From CBFGTJ01 sp965651815 (GTDB lineage Bacteria; Actinomycetota; Acidimicrobiia; Acidimicrobiales; Microtrichaceae), in assembly GCA_965651815.1 (NCBI GenBank), contig CBFGTJ010000134.1, forward strand, positions 1 through 8,833: a stretch of 8,833 nucleotides of DNA, given 5' to 3'. A program made the translations under genes and the position numbers. Under the pieces are notes generated by a model. That model saw only the letters and a program-made list of their open reading frames with translations. It searched no databases and was not told the DNA's origin. Shown piece after piece: positions 1 through 6,539 of this stretch. The first letter of the stretch is position 1; every line of letters begins with the position of its first letter.

Positions 1-160
1 GCGGCATGCCCGACGGGATCACCGCCGCGCGGCCGACGGTCCCCCGCGCGGCGAGCGAGCGCAGCACCGGCGTGTCGGCGACCTCCAGCGGGGTGCGACC
101 CCCCAGGTCCGGGTGCGGTTCGTCGGCGCAGCCGTCGGGCACGCAGATGACGTACTTCAT
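1..160 (-). CDS. ApgM-type phosphomutase-like protein, probable alternative homoserine kinase (N-terminal part, runs off window)
   Basis: The first 53 codons of a gene reading leftwards from ATG at 160-158; the rest lies outside the window. The N-terminus MKYVICVPDGCADEP, followed by LGGRTPLEVADTPVL (residues 19-33) and ending VIPSGMP, matches the archaeal-type cofactor-independent phosphoglycerate mutase (ApgM) branch of the alkaline phosphatase superfamily. Asp9 in PDG is the expected first metal ligand; the nucleophile motif after GMP is just past the window edge. From family knowledge, members next to threonine genes have been proposed, and I recall in some bacteria supported genetically, to be homoserine kinases rather than mutases. 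Here the gene is 22 bases downstream of thrC in the argS-lysA-hom-thrC series, where thrB is expected, so I infer homoserine phosphorylation. No good Shine-Dalgarno is visible, so it may depend on readthrough from thrC. The alternative is a true phosphoglycerate mutase. The family is clear; the function is inferred. Confidence 0.85.
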   Translation of the reverse strand, partial: MKYVICVPDGCADEPHPDLGGRTPLEVADTPVLRSLAARGTVGRAAVIPSGMP

Positions 161-182
161 GGTGCCAGTCTTGCCGTGCCGC

Positions 183-1589
183 TCACGCGGTGGCGATTCG
201 GGAGCGGACGAGCGACTCGACCGCGGCGAGGTCCGCGGGGACCCGCTCGATGCGCTCCTCGCGCTCGAACAGGTCGGCGAGGTGGGGCGGCAGCTCGGGC
301 CGCACACCGGTCGCGGCCTCCACCGCGTCGGGGAACTTCGCGGGGTGCGCGGTCGCGAGCGACACCACCGGCACCGACGGGTCGCCCTCGAGCCCTTCGG
401 CGATGCCGACGCCCACCGCCGTGTGCGGGTCGAGCAGCATCCCCCGTCGCCCGTGGGTGCGCCGGATCACCTCGGCGGCGGACTCGTCGTCGACGCGCCC
501 GCAGTCGAACTCGTCGCGGAGCCGCTCCAGGATCGCCGCCTCGACCGACACGGTGCCGTCCTCGCGGAACCTCGACATCAGGGACGCGACGGCGGCCCCG
601 TCCCGGTCCAGCACCTCGAACAGCAGCCGCTCCAGGTTGGAGCTGACCTGGATGTCCATCGACGGGCTGGTCGTCGGCACGACCTCGCGGATCTCCATGG
701 TGCCGGTGGTGAAGAACCGGGTGAGCACGTCGTTGCGGTTCGACGCGACCACGAGCCGGTCCACCGGGAGGCCCATCCGCTTCGCCGCCCAGCCGGCGAA
801 GATGTTGCCGAAGTTGCCGGTCGGCACGACGAAGGACACCGGTCCGCCGTCGGGCGCGACGGCCAGGTGGGCGGTCACGTAGTAGACGACCTGCGCCATG
901 ACCCGGGCCCAGTTGATCGAGTTCACCGCCGAGAGGCGGACCTCGTCGCGGAACGCGGCGTCCGCGAACGCGGCCTTCACGAGGTCCTGGCAGTCGTCGA
1001 AGGTGCCCGCGACCGCGACCGCGTGCACGTTCGGGGACGGCACGGTGGTCATCTGCCGGCGCTGGACCTCCGAGACCCGACCGTCGGGGAACAGCACGAA
1101 GATGTCGAGGTGGCTGCGGTCGCGGCACGCCTCGATGGCCGCCGAGCCCGTGTCACCGGAGGTCGCCCCGAGGATGCAGATGCGCTCGCCTCGGGCGGTG
1201 AGCACGTGGTCGAAGAGCCGGCCGACGAGCTGCAGCGCGACGTCCTTGAACGCGAGGGTCGGTCCCCGGAACAGCTCGAGCAGCCACAGGGGCGCCCCGG
1301 CCGCCGTCTCGCCGAGCGGCACCACCGGGCACACCTCGGGGGTGTCGAACACCGAGTAGGTCTCGGCCACGATCCGCTCGAAGTCCGACGCGTCGATCTC
1401 GCCCTCCACGAAGGGCCACATCACGCGGGTGGCGACCTCCGGGTAGGTGAGGCCGCGCAGTTCGTCGAGCGGCGGCAGCTCCGGCCATGAGTCGGGCAGG
1501 TAGAGGCCGCCGTCGGTCGCCAGGCCCGACAGCAGGACGTCACCGAACCCGAGTGCGGGCGCCGCCCCACGGGTGGACACGTACTTCAC
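183..1589 (-). CDS. thrC: Threonine synthase (long type)
   Basis: Threonine synthase, a cytosolic PLP enzyme converting O-phosphohomoserine to L-threonine, last step of the pathway; 468 aa. The N-terminus MKYVSTRG with GLATDGGLYLP (residues 22-32) is typical of the long ThrC type. The PLP lysine is K115 in TLAFKDVALQ. A GATSGDTGSAA loop spans 141-151. GNFGN (258-262) should bind the cofactor phosphate. SPSMDIQVSSN (308-318) and LATAHPAKFPDAVE (411-424) are further family signatures. The start is GTG at 1589-1587. A GAGG ribosome binding site at 1600-1597 lies 7 bases upstream and overlaps the hom TGA stop, so translation is probably coupled to hom. The ApgM-type gene follows after 22 bases. 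From memory, the threonine synthase in mycobacterial and streptomycete operons of this order is the shorter type of about 350-360 aa, so the longer form is notable. No frameshift or missing catalytic residue is seen. Confidence 0.97.
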   Translation of the reverse strand: MKYVSTRGAAPALGFGDVLLSGLATDGGLYLPDSWPELPPLDELRGLTYPEVATRVMWPFVEGEIDASDFERIVAETYSVFDTPEVCPVVPLGETAAGAPLWLLELFRGPTLAFKDVALQLVGRLFDHVLTARGERICILGATSGDTGSAAIEACRDRSHLDIFVLFPDGRVSEVQRRQMTTVPSPNVHAVAVAGTFDDCQDLVKAAFADAAFRDEVRLSAVNSINWARVMAQVVYYVTAHLAVAPDGGPVSFVVPTGNFGNIFAGWAAKRMGLPVDRLVVASNRNDVLTRFFTTGTMEIREVVPTTSPSMDIQVSSNLERLLFEVLDRDGAAVASLMSRFREDGTVSVEAAILERLRDEFDCGRVDDESAAEVIRRTHGRRGMLLDPHTAVGVGIAEGLEGDPSVPVVSLATAHPAKFPDAVEAATGVRPELPPHLADLFEREERIERVPADLAAVESLVRSRIATA

Positions 1590-1598
1590 GGCCGCGCC

Positions 1599-2915
1599 TC
1601 AGCGTCCACCGACGACACGCAGCACGGACCCGACCGAGACGACCTCCTCGAGGCCGCGCAGGTCGTGCAGCGTGGCGCGCACGTCGGCCTCGCGGGCGGC
1701 GTGCGTGATGAAGATGAGCCGTGCGGTGCCGCTGCGGTCGCCGCGCTCGGGCGCCTCCGGGTCGAGCGCCTCCTGCTCCATCGAGCGGATCGACACCTCG
1801 TGCGAGCCGAACACGCCGGCGACCCGTGCGAGCACGCCGTGGCGGTCGAGGACCTCGAGGTTGACGTAGTACTCGGAGGAGAGCTCGTCGACGGGGCGCA
1901 GGGTCGCCTTGCCGAAGGTCCCGATCGACGCGTGGGTGCCCTTCGTGAGGTTCGACGCGGCGTCGACCACGTCGCCGAGCACCGCCGACGCGGTCGGCGC
2001 GCCGCCCGCGCCGCGCCCGTAGAACATCAGCTCGCCGACGGCGGCGCCCTCCACGAACACCGCGTTGAAGCTGTCGCGCACCGCGGCCAGCGGGTGGTCG
2101 TCGGGGACCATGGCCGGGTGCACCCGCACCGCCACCGAACCGTCGTCGAAGCGCTCGGCGATCGCGAGGAGCTTCACCACGTAGCCGAGGCGGGTGGCGA
2201 ACGCGATGTCGGCCGGCGTCACGTCCGCGATGCCGTCGTGGTAGACGTCGCCCGCCACGACCTTCGCGCCGAACGCGATCGTGGCGAGGATCGCCGCCTT
2301 CGCGCCCGCGTCGTAGCCCTCGACGTCCGCGGTGGGGTCACGCTCTGCGTAGCCGAGGCTCTGCGCCTCGCTGAGGGCGGCGGCGTAGGTCCACCCCTCC
2401 TCGGTCATCTTGGTGAGGATGTAGTTCGTCGTGCCGTTGATGATCCCGGTGACCCGGCTCACGTCCTCGGCCACGAGCGACTCGCGCATCGGCCGGATGA
2501 TGGGGATGCCACCCGCGACCGCCGCCTCGAACAGCAGGTCGACCCCGGCCGCGTCGGCTGCGGCGAAGAGCTCGGCGCCGACGTTCGCGAGCAGCTCCTT
2601 GTTGGCGGTCACCACCGGCTTGCCCTGCTCGAGCGCCGTGGCGATCAGCTCCCTCGCCGGCTCGATCCCCCCGATCACCTCGACGACGAGGTCGACGTCG
2701 GGGTCGGTGACCACGGCGTGCGCGTCCGTGGTGAGCACCGAGGGGTCGAGGTCGACCTCGCGCTCCTTGGACAGCGACCGCACGGCGACCGCGCCGACCC
2801 GCAGGCGAACCCCGGTGCGCGCCGCGATCTCGTCGCCGCGCTCGCCGATGAGCTCGACGAGCGCCGCGCCGACGTTGCCGCAACCGAGGACCCCGACCGT
2901 GAGCGTGCGTTCCAC
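1599..2915 (-). CDS. hom: Homoserine dehydrogenase with C-terminal ACT domain
   Basis: Homoserine dehydrogenase reduces aspartate 4-semialdehyde to homoserine with NAD(P)H at the branch to threonine, methionine and isoleucine; 438 aa. A Rossmann fold opens the protein, with GCGNVG at 11-16 and TANKELLA at 103-110 (K106). The catalytic domain holds GIINGTTNYIL (157-167), YAERDPTADVEGYDAGAK (189-206) with the catalytic Asp/Lys pair D202 and K206, and GRGAGGAPTASAVLGD (300-315). Residues from about 348 (YYVNLEVLDRHGVLARV) to the end form an ACT domain, which in this family mediates threonine feedback inhibition; that regulation is inferred. The start is GTG at 2915-2913. No Shine-Dalgarno precedes it, but a TAGCCT box ends 7 bases upstream, which fits a leaderless mRNA. 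The gene is 69 bases downstream of lysA, and 9 bases separate it from thrC. It is a single-function enzyme, not fused to aspartokinase. Confidence 0.97.
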   Translation of the reverse strand: MERTLTVGVLGCGNVGAALVELIGERGDEIAARTGVRLRVGAVAVRSLSKEREVDLDPSVLTTDAHAVVTDPDVDLVVEVIGGIEPARELIATALEQGKPVVTANKELLANVGAELFAAADAAGVDLLFEAAVAGGIPIIRPMRESLVAEDVSRVTGIINGTTNYILTKMTEEGWTYAAALSEAQSLGYAERDPTADVEGYDAGAKAAILATIAFGAKVVAGDVYHDGIADVTPADIAFATRLGYVVKLLAIAERFDDGSVAVRVHPAMVPDDHPLAAVRDSFNAVFVEGAAVGELMFYGRGAGGAPTASAVLGDVVDAASNLTKGTHASIGTFGKATLRPVDELSSEYYVNLEVLDRHGVLARVAGVFGSHEVSIRSMEQEALDPEAPERGDRSGTARLIFITHAAREADVRATLHDLRGLEEVVSVGSVLRVVGGR

Positions 2916-2928
2916 GCCCCGGAGGCTA
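2916..2928 (-). promoter_or_regulatory. Putative leaderless promoter of hom
   Basis: On the minus strand TAGCCT (2928-2923) is followed by the 7 bases CCGGGGC and then the GTG start of hom. This matches a TANNNT -10 box with transcription beginning at or within a base or so of the start codon. No convincing -35 hexamer is seen and no purine-rich ribosome binding site lies between. It would give hom-thrC-apgM expression independent of argS-lysA. Inference from motif and spacing only. Confidence 0.5.
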
Positions 2929-2955
2929 CCGGTCGGCGCGACCCCCGCAGAACGT

Positions 2956-2972
2956 CCGGGGCACTCGCCCGG
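2956..2972 (-). terminator. Weak hairpin between lysA and hom
   Basis: In the 69-base gap after lysA, GGGC (2959-2962) can pair with GCCC (2967-2970) around an ACTC loop. The stem extends by two more C-G pairs if G2958 is bulged. No U-run follows in the minus-strand direction. It could slow or partly end transcription from lysA, which would fit the separate hom promoter, but in DNA this GC-rich it may be chance. Confidence 0.2.
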
Positions 2973-2984
2973 GGACGGTGGTGG

Positions 2985-4259
2985 TCAGCCCAGGTCCGTG
3001 GCCAGCAGGTCCTCGATCGTCTCGCGCCGCACGACCAGCCGGGCCTCGCCGTCCGCGACGAACACCACCGGCGGCCGCGGGACCTTGTTGTAGTTCGACC
3101 CCATCGAGTGCCCGTAGGCCCCGGTGACCGGGGTCGCGATCACGTCGCCGACCGCCAGGTCGGCGGGCACGTGTCCCTCCCGCACGAGCAGGTCGCCCGA
3201 CTCGCAGTGCTTGCCCACCAGCCGGATCGCCAACTCCCTCGGGGCGTGCACCGCCCGGGGGAGGAACGTCTCGTAGCCGCTGCCGTACAGCACCGGGCGC
3301 GGGTTGTCGCTCATGCCGCCGTCGACGGCGACGTAGGTGCGGACCCCGGGGATGTGCTTGATCGTGCCGACCGTGTAGAGCGTGATCGCCGCGGCCGCCG
3401 CGATCGCCCGCCCCGGTTCGGCGCTGATCCGGGAGGTGATGCCCGCCTCGCGGCACGTGTCGAGGATCGCGGTCCCCCACTCGGTGATCGTGGGTGCCTG
3501 CTCGTCCGCCAGGTACGCGACCCCCAGCCCGCCGCCGACGACCAGCTCCTCGGGCGAGTGCTCCGCGACGAACGGCGCCACGGTGCGCAGGCCCTCGAGG
3601 AAGTTGGCGACCGAGAAGACCTGGCTGCCGATGTGCATGTGCATGCCGACGAGGTCCATGGCCGCGCTGGCGCCGGCGCGGCGGATCGCCTGCTCGGCCT
3701 GCCCGGTGCTGAGCGGGAACCCGAACTTGGAGTCGAGGTTGCCGGTCTGGACGTGCTCGTGGGTGTGGACCTCGATGCCGGGGTTGATGCGCACGAGCAC
3801 CTTCGGCGGTCGGGCGCCCGCGGCGACGAGCCGCTCGATCCGGTCGAGCTCGTCGTCGGAGTCGACGACGATGCGCCCGACCCCCACCCCGAGCGCCCTG
3901 GCGAGCTCCGCGTCGGACTTGTTGTTGCCGTGCAGCACGAGGCGCGCCGCGGGCACGCCGGCGGAGAGCACGACCTCGAGCTCGCCGCCGGTGGCGACAT
4001 CCAGCCGCAGCCCCTCCTCGTGCACGAGCCGCGCCATCGCCCGGCACAGGAACGCCTTGGTGGCGTAGATGGCGCCGTCCTCGCCGAAGACGTCCCGCGC
4101 CTCGCGGCAGCGGGCACGCAGGTGCGCCTCGTCGTAGACGAACAGCGGCGTGCCGTGGTGCTCGGCGAGCCCGAGCACGTCGACGCCGCCGATGCGGAGC
4201 CTGCCCTCGTCGTCGACCGACGCGCTGTCCGGCAGCAGGCTCGCCGGCAGCGGTGTCAC
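2985..4259 (-). CDS. lysA: Diaminopimelate decarboxylase
   Basis: Diaminopimelate decarboxylase, a PLP-dependent fold-III (alanine-racemase-like) enzyme that makes L-lysine from meso-diaminopimelate in the cytosol; 424 aa, a usual length. The TIM-barrel domain carries the PLP lysine K68 in YATKAF, HIGSQ (209-213), the glycine-rich phosphate loop GGGLGVAY (242-249) and EPGR (281-284). The C-terminal beta domain contributes VDGGMSDNPRP (312-322), the catalytic cysteine C352 in GKHCESGD, and AYGHSMGSNYN near residues 381-391. The start is GTG at 4259-4257, overlapping the argS TGA in a four-base GTGA, with GGAG at 4268-4265 five bases upstream, so translation is very probably coupled to argS. 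An argS-lysA operon is known from Corynebacterium glutamicum. In many actinobacteria the substrate is also a peptidoglycan precursor, so this step decides between wall and protein synthesis. All key residues are present. Confidence 0.97.
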   Translation of the reverse strand: MTPLPASLLPDSASVDDEGRLRIGGVDVLGLAEHHGTPLFVYDEAHLRARCREARDVFGEDGAIYATKAFLCRAMARLVHEEGLRLDVATGGELEVVLSAGVPAARLVLHGNNKSDAELARALGVGVGRIVVDSDDELDRIERLVAAGARPPKVLVRINPGIEVHTHEHVQTGNLDSKFGFPLSTGQAEQAIRRAGASAAMDLVGMHMHIGSQVFSVANFLEGLRTVAPFVAEHSPEELVVGGGLGVAYLADEQAPTITEWGTAILDTCREAGITSRISAEPGRAIAAAAAITLYTVGTIKHIPGVRTYVAVDGGMSDNPRPVLYGSGYETFLPRAVHAPRELAIRLVGKHCESGDLLVREGHVPADLAVGDVIATPVTGAYGHSMGSNYNKVPRPPVVFVADGEARLVVRRETIEDLLATDLG

Positions 4260-5854
4260 ATCCGCTCCGGCGCGTCGACGCCCAGCAGGTCGAGGCCGAC
4301 CCGCAGCGCGGTCCCGGCGGCCTCCACCAGCCACCAGCGGGCCTGGCGGAGGTCCTCGGGCACGTCCGGCGAGAGGACCGGGCAGTCGTGGTAGAAGCCG
4401 TGCACGGCACCCGCGAGCTCGCGGACCCACGTGGTGACCTTGTGCGGCGCACGCTCGCGGGCGGCCAGCTCGACGACGTCGGGCAGCACGAAGACCTGGC
4501 GCAGCACCTCGAGCTCCCGCTCGTGCTCGAGCACCGTGAGGTCGACCTCCTCGAGCGGCCGGCGCTCGATCCCGCGCTCCGCCGCGACCCGGCCGATCGA
4601 GCGGATCCGGGCGTTCGCCATCTGCACGTAGAACACGGGGTTCTCGTTCGACTGGGCGACGATGAGGTCCAGGTCGACGGTCTGGGTGGAGTCGACGGAC
4701 TGGAGCAGGTACGTCAGGCGCACCGCGTCGGTGCCGACCTCGTCGAGCAGCTCCTCGAGCGTGATGAGGTTGCCGGACCGCTTGGAGATCTTCACCTCCT
4801 CGCCGTCCTTCTCGAGCCGCACCAGCTGGGTGATGACGACCTCGAGGTCGGAGGGGTCGTGGCCGAGGGCCTGCACCGCGGCCTTCATCCGCGGCACGTA
4901 GCCGTGGTGGTCGGCGCCCCACACGTTGATGAGCAGGTCGTGCCCGCGGGCGAACTTGTCGCGGTGGTAGGCGATGTCGGGCAGCAGGTACGTGTACTCG
5001 CCGTCGCTCTTGACCAGGACCCGGTCCTTGTCGTCGCCGTAGTCGGTCGAGCGCAGCCACACCGCGCCGTCGGCCTCGTAGACCACGCCGCGCTCGCGCA
5101 GGTCGGCGAGGGTGCGCTCGATCGCGCCGGTGTCGACCATCTCCTTCTCGGAGAACCAGCTGTCGAAGGTGACGTTCATGCGCTCGAGCACGCGGCGCTG
5201 GTCGGCGAGCGCCCAGTCGCGCCCCCACTGCACCGGGTCGGCGTCCGCGGGCATGTGGGAGGCCCACTCGGTGACGTACCGGCCGTGGTAGCCGCCCTCC
5301 GGCGGCTCCTTGCCGTCCCGGCGGGCGGCGAGCGACTCTCCGAACAGCTGCATCTGCACGCCGCGGTCGTTGACGTAGAACTCGCGGGTCACCCGGTGGC
5401 CGGTGAACTCGAGCAGCCGGGCGAGGCTGTCGCCGAAGGCGGCGCCGCGGGCGTGCCCGGCGTGCACCGGGCCGGTCGGGTTCGCCGAGACGAACTCCAC
5501 CATGACGCGCCGCCCGGCGCCGAGGTCGCTGCGGCCGTAGTCGGGCCCGGCGGCGAGGACCGTGGGGATGAGGTCGTGCAGCCAGGTCCCGTCCAGTCGG
5601 AAGTTGACGAACCCGGGGCCGGCCACCTCGACGGCGGTGACGTGCGGCGGTGGCGCCGCGGCGATGCGGTCCGCGAGCTCCTGTGCGAGCTCCCTGGGCT
5701 GGCGACCCGCCGCCTTCGCGGAGGTGAGCGCCACGTTGCTCGAGAAGTCCCCGTGCTCGCGGCGCGCCGGCTGCTCGAGGTGGATCGTCTCGGGCGGCTG
5801 GATGCCCGCCTGCTCGAGTGCAGCTCTGAGTGCGTTGGCGAGTTCGGCGCGCAT
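4256..5854 (-). CDS. argS: Arginyl-tRNA synthetase
   Basis: Class I arginyl-tRNA synthetase, charging tRNA-Arg with arginine in the cytosol; 532 aa from the ATG at 5854. The N-terminal additional domain (about 1-85) holds GDFSSNVAL near 36-44 and ends with GPGFVNFRL. The catalytic core has VSANPTGPVHAGHARGAAFGD with the HIGH-type motif HAGH at 131-134. YLLPDIAYHRDKF (near 289-301) and WGADHHGY (312-319) follow. The KMSK-equivalent loop is KISKRSGN at 355-362, with isoleucine in place of methionine. The C-terminal DALR-type anticodon-binding domain begins near FYVQMANARIRSI (408-420) and ends GVDAPERM. A TTG six bases further up (5860) would add two residues; I prefer ATG, although neither has a clear ribosome binding site. 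First gene of the argS-lysA pair, and divergent from a tRNA-Arg gene. Confidence 0.97.
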   Translation of the reverse strand: MRAELANALRAALEQAGIQPPETIHLEQPARREHGDFSSNVALTSAKAAGRQPRELAQELADRIAAAPPPHVTAVEVAGPGFVNFRLDGTWLHDLIPTVLAAGPDYGRSDLGAGRRVMVEFVSANPTGPVHAGHARGAAFGDSLARLLEFTGHRVTREFYVNDRGVQMQLFGESLAARRDGKEPPEGGYHGRYVTEWASHMPADADPVQWGRDWALADQRRVLERMNVTFDSWFSEKEMVDTGAIERTLADLRERGVVYEADGAVWLRSTDYGDDKDRVLVKSDGEYTYLLPDIAYHRDKFARGHDLLINVWGADHHGYVPRMKAAVQALGHDPSDLEVVITQLVRLEKDGEEVKISKRSGNLITLEELLDEVGTDAVRLTYLLQSVDSTQTVDLDLIVAQSNENPVFYVQMANARIRSIGRVAAERGIERRPLEEVDLTVLEHERELEVLRQVFVLPDVVELAARERAPHKVTTWVRELAGAVHGFYHDCPVLSPDVPEDLRQARWWLVEAAGTALRVGLDLLGVDAPERM

Positions 5855-5890
5855 GGTCAACTGGTCCGGGTTCGGGGGGTCGGTCGAGGG

Positions 5891-5896
5891 ATGCTA
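5891..5896 (-). promoter_or_regulatory. Putative -10 box of argS promoter
   Basis: TAGCAT on the minus strand (5896-5891) fits the TANNNT -10 consensus. Transcription about 7 bases on would leave a leader of roughly 30 bases before the argS ATG. A poor -35-like TTCGGC lies at 5920-5915 with an 18-base spacer. The upstream region is shared with the divergent tRNA promoter. Confidence 0.45.
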
Positions 5897-5911
5897 CCGG
5901 CCGCCGGCGCG

Positions 5912-5925
5912 CGGGCCGAAGCCCG
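5912..5925 (-). other. Short UUCG-loop hairpin upstream of argS promoter
   Basis: On the minus strand CGGGC (5925-5921), the loop TTCG (5920-5917) and GCCCG (5916-5912) form a 5-bp stem closed as C(UUCG)G, an unusually stable RNA tetraloop. It lies upstream of the proposed argS -10 box, so it would only be transcribed by antisense readthrough across the tRNA. It may be chance. Confidence 0.25.
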
Positions 5926-5966
5926 TTCGCCGCCCGCACGCGCTCGCGAAGGGCCGCGGCCGCAGG

Positions 5967-5975
5967 TGGTACTCT
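5967..5975 (+). promoter_or_regulatory. Putative extended -10 promoter of the tRNA-Arg gene
   Basis: TGG followed by TACTCT (5970-5975) fits the extended -10 form TGN-TANNNT. It ends 10 bases before the tRNA 5' end, leaving a leader of about 3 bases. No recognisable -35 box is found at 16-18 bases upstream, which is consistent with an extended -10 promoter. Confidence 0.5.
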
Positions 5976-5985
5976 GCATGGCCCC

Positions 5986-6057
5986 GCCCTCGTAGCTCAG
6001 GGGATAGAGCATCGGCCTCCGGAGCCGTGTGCGCAGGTTCGAATCCTGCCGAGGGCA
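5986..6057 (+). tRNA. tRNA-Arg (anticodon CCG)
   Basis: A complete cloverleaf. Acceptor GCCCTCG (5986-5992) pairs perfectly with CGAGGGC (6050-6056), with discriminator A at 6057. The D arm is GCTC (5995-5998) with GAGC (6007-6010) around AGGGGATA. The anticodon loop CTCCGGA (6017-6023) carries CCG at 6019-6021, reading the arginine codon CGG, which is common in the genes here. The T arm is GCAGG (6033-6037) with CCTGC (6045-6049) around TTCGAAT. The A in the D loop after GG fits the A20 arginine identity element. CCA is not encoded; CTT follows. The outermost anticodon-stem pair (6012/6028) is a U-U mismatch, while the other four pair. It sits divergently beside argS, its own synthetase. Confidence 0.97.
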
Positions 6058-6082
6058 CTTGGCTGGGAACCCCCGTCGTCGC

Positions 6083-6108
6083 CAGGATCCCGCACCCGCG
6101 GGGTCCTG
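6083..6108 (+). terminator. Hairpin downstream of tRNA-Arg, probable terminator
   Basis: An 11-bp stem: CAGGATCCCGC (6083-6093), loop ACCC (6094-6097), GCGGGGTCCTG (6098-6108). The one non-Watson-Crick position is a U-G pair in plus-strand RNA but an A-C mismatch in minus-strand RNA, so the hairpin is better formed when read from the tRNA. It begins 25 bases after the tRNA. No U-run follows, as often in very GC-rich genomes. It could also stop transcription arriving from the lipoprotein gene on the other side. Confidence 0.5.
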
Positions 6109-6140
6109 CGGCCGGGGTCGGCTCGCACGGCCGGGCCGCC

Positions 6141-6533
6141 TCAGCGGTCGAGGTCGCAGTGCTCGTCGACGAACCCGCCGAGGCGGGCGCTCGCGGCCCG
6201 GAGCTGCTCCGGGGTGCCCTGCTCCGCGGACGGGTCCGCCCGGTCGGGGTACTCGGCCGCGATCAGTCGGTCGGAGGTGAGCACCACCGCGTCCCGGACC
6301 TCCTCGGGCGCGGTGCGCCGCATCTCCTCCAGGGCGTCGAGGACGACGTCGGGGTCGGTGGTCCCGTCGGTGCGATCGAGCGCCTGCACCGCCGCGCAGA
6401 ACTCCTCGACCCCGGCCGGCGTGCCCTCGGCGTCGTCGGACCCGCCGCACGCACCGGTGAACAGCGCGGCGACGAGCAGGACGGCGGCGAGCGGCACCGT
6501 CGCCGCTTCGGGGGTTCGGACGAGCCGGGTCAT
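6141..6533 (-). CDS. Small secreted lipoprotein of unknown function
   Basis: A 130-aa predicted lipoprotein. A short basic N-region (MTRLVR) leads to the hydrophobic stretch VPLAAVLLVAALF (13-25) and TGAC, with lipidation cysteine C29. The lipobox is imperfect, having T rather than L/V/I at -3. The mature part begins GGSDD, a charged linker usual after lipidation, and is otherwise acidic and helical. Two further cysteines, C46 in EEFCAAV and C126 in DEHCDLDR, near the two ends of the mature domain, could form a disulphide outside the membrane. The pattern resembles small actinobacterial lipoproteins found mostly as single uncharacterised genes; I cannot name a function. The start is ATG at 6533-6531, with a TATGGT box 6 bases upstream. 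The next gene upstream ends 63 bases away, so it is probably transcribed alone. Confidence 0.8.
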   Translation of the reverse strand: MTRLVRTPEAATVPLAAVLLVAALFTGACGGSDDAEGTPAGVEEFCAAVQALDRTDGTTDPDVVLDALEEMRRTAPEEVRDAVVLTSDRLIAAEYPDRADPSAEQGTPEQLRAASARLGGFVDEHCDLDR

Positions 6534-6539
6534 CGCCCG

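Noticed and set aside
2916..2984. Possible lysine riboswitch or leader-peptide attenuator before hom or lysA
   Set aside because: The gap before hom is only 69 bases and lysA has no leader, too short for a lysine riboswitch; no short ORF rich in Thr, Ile or Lys codons is seen.
5855..5860. TTG at 5860 as argS start
   Set aside because: It adds only two residues and has no better ribosome binding site than the ATG at 5854; not excluded, but ATG is the better default.
2926..5939. Large alternative minus-strand frames across lysA and argS, one continuing in frame into lysA from upstream
   Set aside because: The part upstream of 4259 is arginine/proline-rich out-of-frame argS sequence. LysA similarity begins at the GTG coupled to the argS stop.
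5952..5961. GGCCGCGGCC perfect palindrome near the tRNA promoter
   Set aside because: A ten-base all-GC palindrome is unremarkable in this composition, and no second copy is near argS or elsewhere that I noticed.
6..5995. Very long open frames on the plus strand opposite thrC, hom, lysA and argS (for example 6-1490, 1665-4394, 4253-5995)
   Set aside because: They are the usual antisense shadows of GC-rich genes: their residues are biased to R, G, A, D, V and H, no family motif appears, and the minus-strand frames have all expected catalytic residues.
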